From Methanobacteriota archaeon (GTDB lineage: Archaea > Halobacteriota > Methanosarcinia > Methanosarcinales > Methanoperedenaceae): a stretch of DNA of 6,251 nucleotides. The DNA lies in the NCBI GenBank assembly GCA_018899795.1, contig JAHIHJ010000345.1, forward strand, positions 1 to 6,251, in the 5' to 3' direction. The notes under the pieces were generated by a model. That model saw nothing but the letters and a program-made list of their open reading frames with translations. It searched no databases and was not told the DNA's origin. The position numbers and the translations under genes were made by a program. This document shows positions 1 through 5,992 of this stretch, piece by piece. The first letter of the stretch is position 1, and each line of letters opens with the position of its first letter.

Positions 1-744
1 ATCGCCATGGGGATAAAAGGGACTGACGCTGCAAAGGATATTTCTCATATTGTGCTGGCGGATGACAACTTCGCAAGCATTGTTGCAGGCGTTGAAGAGG
101 GAAGAGGAATAAGGGATAATATTAAAAAAGCCATCTATTTCTTGCTCTCAACGAACTTCGGGGAGATCGTAACCCTTATCCTTGCATTAATAATAGGCTT
201 GCCGCTGCCCCTTGCAGCAGCCCAGATACTCTGGGTGAACATGGTTACTGACGGCGTTGTGGTAATACCGCTTATCACCGAGCCAAAAGAAAAGGGTATA
301 ATGAAAAGGCGCCCTGCTCCTTATGATGAGCCTTTTGTGACAAAATGGATGATGCCGAGGATAGCGCTTGGCGCTCTTGTGATGGGCATAGGCTCTATCT
401 CAATTTTTTATTATTATGATCCCAAAAACTCTCCTGAGCTTGCAAGATCAGTGGTATTTACAACGCTTGTTGTATTCCAGTGGTTCAATGCCCTGAACGC
501 GAGGTCGTTTACCAGTTCCATATTCGGTATGAATCCGCTGTCAAATAAGAATCTATTGATCGGTCTCGGGTTAGGAATGATTCTTCAGATGGCTGCTATT
601 TATTCTCCGTTTATGCAGCCTTTTCTGAAGACTGCGCCTCTTGGAATTATGGATTGGATAAATATTATTGCAGTTTGCAGTTCAGTCATATTAGCAGTTG
701 AACTCTACAAATATGCTGTTAACCGCAAGGGATTTATTCGATAG
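1..744 (+). CDS. P2-type cation-transporting ATPase, C-terminal part (partial at left edge)
   Basis: This is the C-terminal third of a membrane pump that uses ATP to move a cation (Ca2+-, Mn2+- or Na+-type) across the membrane. The reading frame is open from base 1, so the ATG at position 7 is internal. The fragment opens in the end of the P-domain hinge (IAMGIKGTD, then VLADDNFASIV and VEEGRG). The Cation_ATPase_C domain follows, with predicted helices (residues counted from base 1) M5 ~45-66, M6 ~72-92, M7 ~118-137, M8 ~147-164, M9 ~183-205 and M10 ~214-237. Site residues matching SERCA N768/E771 (here N52, E55) and N796/T799/D800 (here N80, T83, D84) are kept. The M8 position of SERCA E908 appears to be Q160, so a single ion site is more likely than two. 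Residues after the M6 aspartate read VVVIPL rather than the common LPALAL. The stop codon lies 2 bp before the hydrogenase small-subunit start, implying one operon. The family call is firm; the ion is not. Confidence 0.93.
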   Translation: MAMGIKGTDAAKDISHIVLADDNFASIVAGVEEGRGIRDNIKKAIYFLLSTNFGEIVTLILALIIGLPLPLAAAQILWVNMVTDGVVVIPLITEPKEKGIMKRRPAPYDEPFVTKWMMPRIALGALVMGIGSISIFYYYDPKNSPELARSVVFTTLVVFQWFNALNARSFTSSIFGMNPLSNKNLLIGLGLGMILQMAAIYSPFMQPFLKTAPLGIMDWINIIAVCSSVILAVELYKYAVNRKGFIR

Positions 745-746
745 CC

Positions 747-1493
747 ATGATATTATCATATATAGACAAGCAGGAGTGCATAAATGCAATCAGCGCCTTC
801 GGGGCAGGCGGGTTTTTGGAGAGATACAAACCTGAGCTTATAGAGGAGCTAAAATCTGTAAAGCATAAACTTGTATGGATCCACGGCGCAGGCTGCTCAG
901 GCTGCACCATGTCCTTTCTAAACTGCGACCCTGAGCTTCTTGGCACAATACTCAGGAATGAATGCATAATATACCATAAAACGCTTCTTGAGCAGAGCGG
1001 ATTTTTCTTAGGAGGCATACCTGTACGCGCTCCTGAAATAAATATCGAGTATTATCTTAAGGATATTGAGAAAACAGGGGGCTATGTGCTTGTGGTGGAG
1101 GGGGCGCTTGTGGAAGGACCCGATAATAGTGGAAAGTACTGCCTGATAGGCGGTGAAACTGTAAAAGAAAGGATAATTAAAGCGGCAAATAAGGCTAAAG
1201 TGATAATCTCCCTTGGCACATGCGCCTCCTGCGGGGGCGTACCGGGCGACAGACGCTCGGAAAGTGTAGTAAAGGACTTTCCCGGACTTGTATTCAGAGG
1301 CGTGGCTGATAGAAGGATCATTCTTAAGGAGCATGGCATAACCAGGCATGTTGTTAACCTTCCGGGCTGCCCTCCGAAACCTGAGCAGATTTTAGCTCTG
1401 CTACTGCTGCTCCTCCTTGATATGCTCCAGTTCCCTGAAGATTCAGGCATGCTTGACGAATATCTCAGGTTCAAGATAATAAAAGGAGGCTGA
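747..1493 (+). CDS. [NiFe]-hydrogenase small subunit, short form with only the proximal cluster site
   Basis: This is the electron-transfer subunit that pairs with the large subunit just downstream. The proximal [4Fe-4S] ligands are all visible: C50 and C53 (GCSGCTMSFLN), C159 (GTCASCGG) and C208 (LPGCPP). The CSGCTMSFLN form is closest to group 2 (HupS-like) subunits. No twin-arginine signal or membrane helix is seen at the N-terminus, so a cytoplasmic location is inferred; about 40 residues precede the core strand (KLVWIHG). The protein ends 40 residues after the PGCPP motif, at DEYLRFKIIKGG. This matches the point where family members continue into the His/Cys-rich domain that binds the medial and distal clusters. 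At 248 residues it is shorter than typical group 1 and group 2 subunits because that domain is absent. C162 sits where an aromatic residue is common. A run of seven leucines (L218-L224) follows PGCPP. The chosen ATG lies 2 bp after the ATPase stop; no strong Shine-Dalgarno is seen, so coupling to upstream translation is likely. Confidence 0.9.
   Translation: MILSYIDKQECINAISAFGAGGFLERYKPELIEELKSVKHKLVWIHGAGCSGCTMSFLNCDPELLGTILRNECIIYHKTLLEQSGFFLGGIPVRAPEINIEYYLKDIEKTGGYVLVVEGALVEGPDNSGKYCLIGGETVKERIIKAANKAKVIISLGTCASCGGVPGDRRSESVVKDFPGLVFRGVADRRIILKEHGITRHVVNLPGCPPKPEQILALLLLLLLDMLQFPEDSGMLDEYLRFKIIKGG
1484..1489 (+). promoter_or_regulatory. Shine-Dalgarno site of the hydrogenase large subunit
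   Basis: A perfect AGGAGG ends 4 bases before the ATG at 1494. It lies inside the last codons of the small-subunit gene (encoding the terminal Lys-Gly-Gly), and the stop codon directly abuts the next start. This fixes the large-subunit start and points to coupled translation of the two subunits. Confidence 0.8.
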
Positions 1494-3083
1494 ATGGAAA
1501 TCATCCTTGACCCCATCTCACGAGTTGAGGGGCACATGCGCGTTCTCCTTAATGTGGAGAAGGGCATTGTTAAGGAGGCAAGATGTTCAAGCACGCTATT
1601 GCGGGGCTTTGAGAAGGTCCTGGTTAATCAGGAACCAAGAAGAGCAGCTTGCTTTACTACGAGAATATGCGGATTCTGCCCCGCATCTCATGCTTTTGCA
1701 GGCGCGGGGGCGCTTGACCGGTTGCATGGCGTGGATTCTTTACCTCCTGACGCCCTGCTTGCAAGGAATATAATCCAGGGCTTTGACTTTATCTCCAACC
1801 ATATTACGCATTTATACATGCTCTGGTTTCCCGACCTCGTTAACCCAGCCTACAGCGGGGTTATTGAAAAGAAGCTCTGGGATGAATTCCTCTTGAGATT
1901 TGCACCGCCGGCGCACAGAGTTCACAGCCAGCATATTCCACCAGGAACATCATACCTTAAGGCGCTGCATATGAGAAAGATGCTTCAGGAGGCTATCTGT
2001 GAACTTGCAGGAAATGAAATAAGACCATATCCGGGAGGACTTGACATCAAACCCCAGGATAACTGCGCCGGTATTCTGAAGGAGAGACACAACAAAGTAA
2101 TGGCATGCTTATCATCCATGCTCGGCGTACCGTGGAAAGAGTGGATTGAAAACACATACCTCACAAATCCTGAGAGTGCAGTAAGGTATCTTCTTGATCT
2201 CAATAAAAAGGATTTTTTCTCAATGGGAGATTTTGAGCTTTTTGCAGTTATTGGCGCTGAACTGGCTGGAAGGGATGACAACCTGATGCTCGATAAATGC
2301 GGATGCCATGAGGAGAATTTCCTGTCCTCTGGCGCTTTCAATGAAAATGGAAAGATGATTTTCAAGCAGGGTTTCATGTCCTCTGAACTTGAGCGCTTGC
2401 CCTTTGACATTGACAAAATCACAGAGAACTGTGCATCTTCCTTTTATTCAGGGAATGAAGGCGATCCTTTTGAAAGCAGAACCGAGCCCCTCCCCGCGAA
2501 CGAGATAGTATATGGCGAAAAATACACCTGGGTGAAAGCTCCTCGATACGATGGCAAAACCTGCGAAGTCGGGTCGCTGGCGAGGCTTCTTATCGCAGAG
2601 GAGCCTCTTATCACGGGTCTTGCAAAAGAATTCAAAAAGAAAAAACTTCCTGTTGCAAGCGTATATATGAGATTGATAGCAAGGATACAGGAAATGCTTG
2701 TTGCTGGGTACCTGCTTGATGGATGGATAAATGAATTTGATCCGAAAGGCATATTCAGGGTGCAGCCGGAAAAACTCATGACTACAAGAGGCTTTGGCAT
2801 CTGGGAAGCGCCAAGAGGCTCATTAGGTCACTGGATTACGCAAAAGTATGGCGTGGTCTCAAATTATCAGATAATCACTCCTACAACGTGGAACGTTTCG
2901 CCGGGTGGTGTTATGGAAAAATCCCTGGAAGGAAGCCCTGTATGTGCTTTTGGCAACAAATATGGGATCGACTGCTCAAACCCCATTACTGCATTGCACA
3001 TAGTGAGGAGCTTTGACCCATGCAATGGATGCGCGGTGCATGTTTTGGATTCCTCGGGGACATATCAAATTCAGGTTTGTTGA
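1494..3083 (+). CDS. [NiFe]-hydrogenase large (catalytic) subunit, group 2-like
   Basis: This subunit carries the Ni-Fe(CN)2CO centre that splits or forms H2. All four metal-binding cysteines are present: C59 and C62 in RICGFCPASH (L1), and C510 and C513 in DPCNGCAVH (L2). Second-shell residues known from other hydrogenases are also kept: E13 in RVEGH, D114 (WFPD), P440/R441 in EAPRGSLGHW, and D508. Other family motifs are KAPRYDGKTCEVGSLAR (348-364) and YQIITPTTWNVSP (458-470). The usual SPRD after TTWN reads SPGG here. The proline in CGxCP and the 529-residue length fit group 2 better than group 1, which normally has CGxCT. Thirteen residues follow H516, the expected cleavage site, so the protein is made as a precursor that needs a HyaD/HupD-type endopeptidase, not found in this window. 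The start follows the small-subunit stop with no gap and has a perfect AGGAGG. The physiological direction and electron partner cannot be read from the sequence. Confidence 0.95.
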   Translation: MEIILDPISRVEGHMRVLLNVEKGIVKEARCSSTLLRGFEKVLVNQEPRRAACFTTRICGFCPASHAFAGAGALDRLHGVDSLPPDALLARNIIQGFDFISNHITHLYMLWFPDLVNPAYSGVIEKKLWDEFLLRFAPPAHRVHSQHIPPGTSYLKALHMRKMLQEAICELAGNEIRPYPGGLDIKPQDNCAGILKERHNKVMACLSSMLGVPWKEWIENTYLTNPESAVRYLLDLNKKDFFSMGDFELFAVIGAELAGRDDNLMLDKCGCHEENFLSSGAFNENGKMIFKQGFMSSELERLPFDIDKITENCASSFYSGNEGDPFESRTEPLPANEIVYGEKYTWVKAPRYDGKTCEVGSLARLLIAEEPLITGLAKEFKKKKLPVASVYMRLIARIQEMLVAGYLLDGWINEFDPKGIFRVQPEKLMTTRGFGIWEAPRGSLGHWITQKYGVVSNYQIITPTTWNVSPGGVMEKSLEGSPVCAFGNKYGIDCSNPITALHIVRSFDPCNGCAVHVLDSSGTYQIQVC

Positions 3084-3122
3084 CTAAAGCTCCCTTAAGT
3101 ATAATCTTTTCATTACTAATGA

Positions 3123-3132
3123 CTATATATAG
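3123..3132 (+). promoter_or_regulatory. TATA box of the DUF4143 ATPase gene (probable leaderless promoter)
   Basis: The 70-bp gap after the hydrogenase contains CTATATATAG, centred about 27 bp before the ATG at 3154. Archaeal transcription usually starts about 22-27 bp downstream of the TATA box, which would place the start at or next to the ATG. No Shine-Dalgarno precedes that ATG, in agreement with a leaderless mRNA. The purine-rich element (BRE) just upstream is weak. The gene therefore seems to be transcribed independently of the hydrogenase operon. Confidence 0.6.
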
Positions 3133-3153
3133 CATAAAATCAATTTTACTAAT

Positions 3154-4425
3154 ATGAACATACAACAACTCAAAGAGATCATATTCCAGCAAAAAACCGA
3201 ACTTGAAAAAAAAGACCGGGGAATAGAAAGAAAATCCCTGGCTCATATTGAGAAATATCTCAAACTGCCTCATGCAGTCGTAATAACAGGTGTCAGGCGG
3301 TGCGGCAAATCAACCATCCTTGCACAGATAATGGCAAAACACATGAAGGACGATTATTATTATTTGAACTTTGAAGACGAACGCCTCATCCAATTTTCTG
3401 CAGCAGAAGATTTCGATATTCTATATCAGTCATTTCTCGAACTCTATGGAAAGCATCAAACCTTCTTTTTTGATGAGATACAGAATATCAAGGGCTGGGA
3501 GCGATTCGTTAGTCGAATGATCGATACCGGCTTTAAATTCTTCATTACAGGTTCAAATGCAAGATTGCTCAGCAGGGAACTTGCCACACACCTGACCGGA
3601 AGACACATGACTGTGGAAATATATCCGTTTTCATTCAGGGAATTTCTTGATTTCAAAAAAGTGAGAATAAAGAAAAACATGGAATACCTGACAGAAGATC
3701 GGGCAAATGTCAAGAATTATCTTCTCAAATATATTCAGGACGGTGGATTCCCCGAATATTTGAAATATGGGGAAAAAGATGTGCTAAGCAGGCTTTATAG
3801 CGACATAATTTTCAGGGATATCATTGTAAGGCATGGAATAAGGGAAGTGAAAGCATTTCAGGAGATCTCGGGTTTTCTGATGTCAAATATTTCAAACAGA
3901 ATAAGTTATAATAGAATAAAGGATGTATTTGATCTTGGAAGCACGAATACAGTAAAAAACTTTACAGAATATCTTGAAAACAGCTTTCTTATCTTTTTTG
4001 TGAACCAGTTCTCATATTCGAAAGGAATACAGGCTGCATCCCCAAAAAAAGTGTACTGTATTGACACCGGATTAAGGAACATTGCGTCATTTCGATTCTC
4101 TGAAGATACCGGAAGGCTTGTTGAGAACGTGGTTTTCCTGGAACTGAAACGAAAAGGTATGGAAATATATTATTGGTCAGGCAAAGGTGAAGTGGATTTT
4201 GTAATAAAAGAAGGACTGCATGTAAACGAACTAATTCAGGTCTGCTGGAATATTTATGATGGAGATAAAAAGAATGCTGAATTGAAAGGTTTAATTGAAG
4301 CAATGGATGAATTTGATCTAAAGACTGGGCTTATGATAACAGAAGATTCTGATCTTGAAGAAAATATTGGTGACAAAAAAATAAAATATATTCCGTTGTG
4401 GAAATGGCTGCTTGATATATTTTAA
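3154..4425 (+). CDS. AAA_14/DUF4143 family ATPase
   Basis: This is a single-protein ATPase of a family that is abundant and often multi-copy in archaea and some bacteria; its cellular role is not established. The N-terminal AAA domain has a Walker A motif GVRRCGKST (46-54), Walker B FFFDEIQN (104-111) and a sensor-1-like ITGSNARLLS (131-140), followed by the family block HLTGRHMTVEIYPFSFREFL (146-165). The middle region (about 185-290) resembles the helical winged part of the family. The C-terminal DUF4143 domain has a PD-(D/E)XK-like pattern: E324, then GEVDFV with E346 and D348, then IQVCW (361-365), where C364 stands at the usual catalytic lysine position. The length, 423 residues, is normal for the family. 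The gene is visibly richer in A and T than the hydrogenase genes and has its own TATA box, so it may be a later arrival. The ATG at 3154 is supported by the promoter spacing and by the alignment-like N-terminus. Confidence 0.92.
   Translation: MNIQQLKEIIFQQKTELEKKDRGIERKSLAHIEKYLKLPHAVVITGVRRCGKSTILAQIMAKHMKDDYYYLNFEDERLIQFSAAEDFDILYQSFLELYGKHQTFFFDEIQNIKGWERFVSRMIDTGFKFFITGSNARLLSRELATHLTGRHMTVEIYPFSFREFLDFKKVRIKKNMEYLTEDRANVKNYLLKYIQDGGFPEYLKYGEKDVLSRLYSDIIFRDIIVRHGIREVKAFQEISGFLMSNISNRISYNRIKDVFDLGSTNTVKNFTEYLENSFLIFFVNQFSYSKGIQAASPKKVYCIDTGLRNIASFRFSEDTGRLVENVVFLELKRKGMEIYYWSGKGEVDFVIKEGLHVNELIQVCWNIYDGDKKNAELKGLIEAMDEFDLKTGLMITEDSDLEENIGDKKIKYIPLWKWLLDIF
4375..4387 (-). terminator. Possible oligo-T terminator for the mscS transcript
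   Basis: On the minus strand this reads ATTTTATTTTTTT and lies about 50-60 bases beyond the mscS stop codon. Archaeal RNA polymerase often terminates at such T-runs without a hairpin. It lies inside the 3' end of the opposing ATPase gene, where the plus strand encodes lysine-rich residues, so the run may be coding-driven only. Confidence 0.3.
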
Positions 4426-4435
4426 ATAATTAATA

Positions 4436-5248
4436 TCATTTCCCCTTTATTTCAACCTTTTTGTCATCCCCAAAATACACAGTCCTGTGCGGGAATGGAA
4501 TTTCAATGCCAGCTTCATCAAAAGCAGCCTTTATCCCCATTATCAGTTCTGATCTTACATCGAACAATTTACTTCTCTGTATCCATACCCTTGCCTCAAT
4601 ATCTATGCTGGATTCTCCGAACTTTGTAATAATGATCATGGGTTCAGGCTCCATAAGAATATTTTCATTACTTTTCAAAACAGAATCAATTTTTTCAACC
4701 GCTTTCTGAATATTTTCCTTGTAAGCGATACCAACGGGAATATCCAGCCGTCTTATCTCGTATCTTGATATATTGATTATCCTTGTGTTCGCCACTGTTG
4801 AATTCGGTATCCTCATATACCGGTTATCGAAAGTCCTTATCCTTGTGGAAAGAAGACCTATGTCAAGAACATAACCTGCCTGCCCATCTATCTCGATGGC
4901 TTCGCCTATCTCAAAAGGTTTGTCTGCAATAAGGAAAAAACCTGAAATTATATTGGAAACCGATGTCTGGGCTGCAAACCCTATCACTATCCCCATTATT
5001 CCTGCCGCTGCAAGCACACCTGTGAGGTTAATGTCGAATTCTGCAAGAACTGAGATTATTGTTGCCAGGATCAACACATAAAAAACCACGTTCCTGGTAA
5101 TGCCTCCTATGTGGCTTCCGAGTTTAGCTGTCGCAATATTACCCGATACGCTTGAGATAAGCTTGGAGGCGACGAGACCAGTCACTAATATCAATATCGC
5201 TTTGATCACTGTGGAGTATTGTGCATAGATGCTGTAAAAGTCGATCAT
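4436..5248 (-). CDS. mscS: MscS-family small-conductance mechanosensitive channel
   Basis: This is a membrane channel that opens when membrane tension rises and lets solutes out after osmotic downshock. Three membrane segments are visible: TM1 ~13-32, TM2 ~53-70 and the pore-lining TM3 ~76-107. TM3 shows the Gly/Ala-rich packing pattern (GVLAAAGIMGIVIGFAAQ) and then SNIISGFFL. The conserved beta domain follows, with PFEIGEAIEIDGQAGYV (111-127), the RIRTFDNRYMRIPNS block (136-150) and the C-terminal alpha/beta domain ending in IEIPFPHRTVYF (248-259). At 270 residues it is a minimal MscS close to E. coli MscS (286), without extra sensory domains. The ATG overlaps the upstream stop codon by ATGA, and an AGGGAG Shine-Dalgarno lies 8 bases before it (5257-5262), inside the upstream gene. 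Co-expression with the DUF432-like protein is therefore strongly implied. The family is certain; gating properties are unknown. Confidence 0.96.
   Translation of the reverse strand: MIDFYSIYAQYSTVIKAILILVTGLVASKLISSVSGNIATAKLGSHIGGITRNVVFYVLILATIISVLAEFDINLTGVLAAAGIMGIVIGFAAQTSVSNIISGFFLIADKPFEIGEAIEIDGQAGYVLDIGLLSTRIRTFDNRYMRIPNSTVANTRIINISRYEIRRLDIPVGIAYKENIQKAVEKIDSVLKSNENILMEPEPMIIITKFGESSIDIEARVWIQRSKLFDVRSELIMGIKAAFDEAGIEIPFPHRTVYFGDDKKVEIKGK
4438..4462 (+). terminator. Possible T-rich terminator for the ATPase transcript
   Basis: Past the ATPase stop the plus strand is rich in T, with tracts TTT, TTTATTT and a final TTTTT at 4458-4462. No hairpin is obvious. This would end the transcript inside the 3' end of the opposing mscS gene. 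The call rests only on base composition and position. Confidence 0.25.
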
Positions 5249-5940
5249 AATCCAAGCTCCCTGGCAATACCGTATCTATCGAACCTTGTAATCACTGTTC
5301 TTGTCACCGACATTTTCCGGTCGATCAAATGATGAGGATTGATGGCTTTTGTCGTGGTCTGGGTGCCGTATTCCACATTGAACTCATCTAAAGATAGCAC
5401 ATAAATATATACCTTATTCGTGAATAAACCGTTATCTCCTTTATAAAGGGACAGGTTATGAGGGTCAATTACTATTTTTTTTATCTCCCTTGCAGCGTCT
5501 CCTCTATTGAGTATTCTGAGGGGCACGAGGGCATCCTGCGTCTCAAACGGAAGGTCAAATTTGATCTGGGCGTCTGCATATACGCACAGCGCTCCCCTGT
5601 TGACTTGGCCATGCCATGCATTCCTGCGATACTCGAAATGCCTGTCTACCTCAATTGATTTTTCATTGCTTTTGAGAAAAAGTTTTGTTACAAGAGGAAG
5701 TTTCAGGAAGAACTTGATCTGGGATTTCTGGGAAATGTGGAGAACATCTTTGAATTTTATTAAATAAGGTATGTCATAAAAGTCCTTTTTCATCTCAAGC
5801 GATAACCTGCCTGAAAGACCCGCGATGCTGTGCGAGGTTGCTGTTGTGATGTTAACAGCAAAAGGGTCCAGCCTCTCAAATAAATACTCTTTTCCAAAAA
5901 AATCTAACTTCAACGCCGCATCAATCTCGATATTTTCCAT
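5245..5940 (-). CDS. Protein of unknown function, DUF432-like, coupled to mscS
   Basis: This is a 231-residue protein with no signal peptide and no membrane helix, so a soluble cytoplasmic protein is expected. It appears rich in beta strands and contains WHGQVNRGALCVYADA (109-124), then PLRILNRGD (140-148) and a C-terminal block ending RTVITRFDRYGIARELGL. The WxGxxxRGxLCxY pattern recalls the archaeal DUF432 family, which I remember as often lying next to mscS genes; this match is from memory and unverified. No catalytic motif is evident. The preferred start is the ATG at 5940; an in-frame TTG directly before it (5943) would add one residue. No Shine-Dalgarno precedes it, and an AT-rich ATATTAATA lies about 26 bases upstream, suggesting a leaderless message. 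Its stop overlaps the mscS start (ATGA), so the two proteins are probably made together. A role in regulating or assembling the channel is inferred from context only. Confidence 0.82.
   Translation of the reverse strand: MENIEIDAALKLDFFGKEYLFERLDPFAVNITTATSHSIAGLSGRLSLEMKKDFYDIPYLIKFKDVLHISQKSQIKFFLKLPLVTKLFLKSNEKSIEVDRHFEYRRNAWHGQVNRGALCVYADAQIKFDLPFETQDALVPLRILNRGDAAREIKKIVIDPHNLSLYKGDNGLFTNKVYIYVLSLDEFNVEYGTQTTTKAINPHHLIDRKMSVTRTVITRFDRYGIARELGL
5257..5262 (-). promoter_or_regulatory. Shine-Dalgarno site of mscS
   Basis: The minus strand reads AGGGAG, 8 bases before the mscS ATG and within the last codons of the DUF432-like gene. It supports the chosen start and coupled translation across the ATGA overlap. 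Confidence 0.6.
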
Positions 5941-5961
5941 CAATGATTAAATAGATAAAGT

Positions 5962-5972
5962 TGTATTAATAT
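5962..5972 (-). promoter_or_regulatory. Possible TATA element for the DUF432-like/mscS operon
   Basis: The minus strand reads GATATTAATAC, centred about 26-27 bp before the ATG at 5940, the spacing expected for a leaderless archaeal transcript. It is a weaker TATA match than the one before the ATPase gene. Read-through from the upstream minus-strand gene, whose stop lies 52 bp away, is an equally plausible source of expression. Confidence 0.35.
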
Positions 5973-5992
5973 CTTGGCGAAGCTGTCAAAAC

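Noticed and set aside
1082..1594. Open frame of 170 codons on the minus strand
   Set aside because: It lies opposite the hydrogenase small subunit, is rich in Ser, Pro and Arg, and has no recognisable motif or start signal. It is a shadow of the coding strand.
1440..1600. Possible frameshift that removed the small-subunit C-terminal cluster domain
   Set aside because: The bases after the stop encode the intact large-subunit N-terminus (RVEGH motif) in frame, and the alternative frames show no His/Cys cluster motif. There is no room for a lost domain, so a real short end is more likely than a sequencing error.
1985..2422. Open frame of 145 codons on the minus strand
   Set aside because: It lies fully within the hydrogenase large-subunit gene, has low-complexity Ser-rich composition and no family motif.
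3113..3153. Direct repeat TTACTAAT at 3113-3120 and 3146-3153 flanking the TATA box
   Set aside because: Eight matching bases in an AT-rich spacer are easily found by chance. No regulator or mobile-element end is linked to it.
3154..4425. DUF4143 ATPase as part of a mobile element or defence island
   Set aside because: No transposase, inverted repeats, target duplication or other defence gene is visible around it. Its AT-rich composition alone is not enough.
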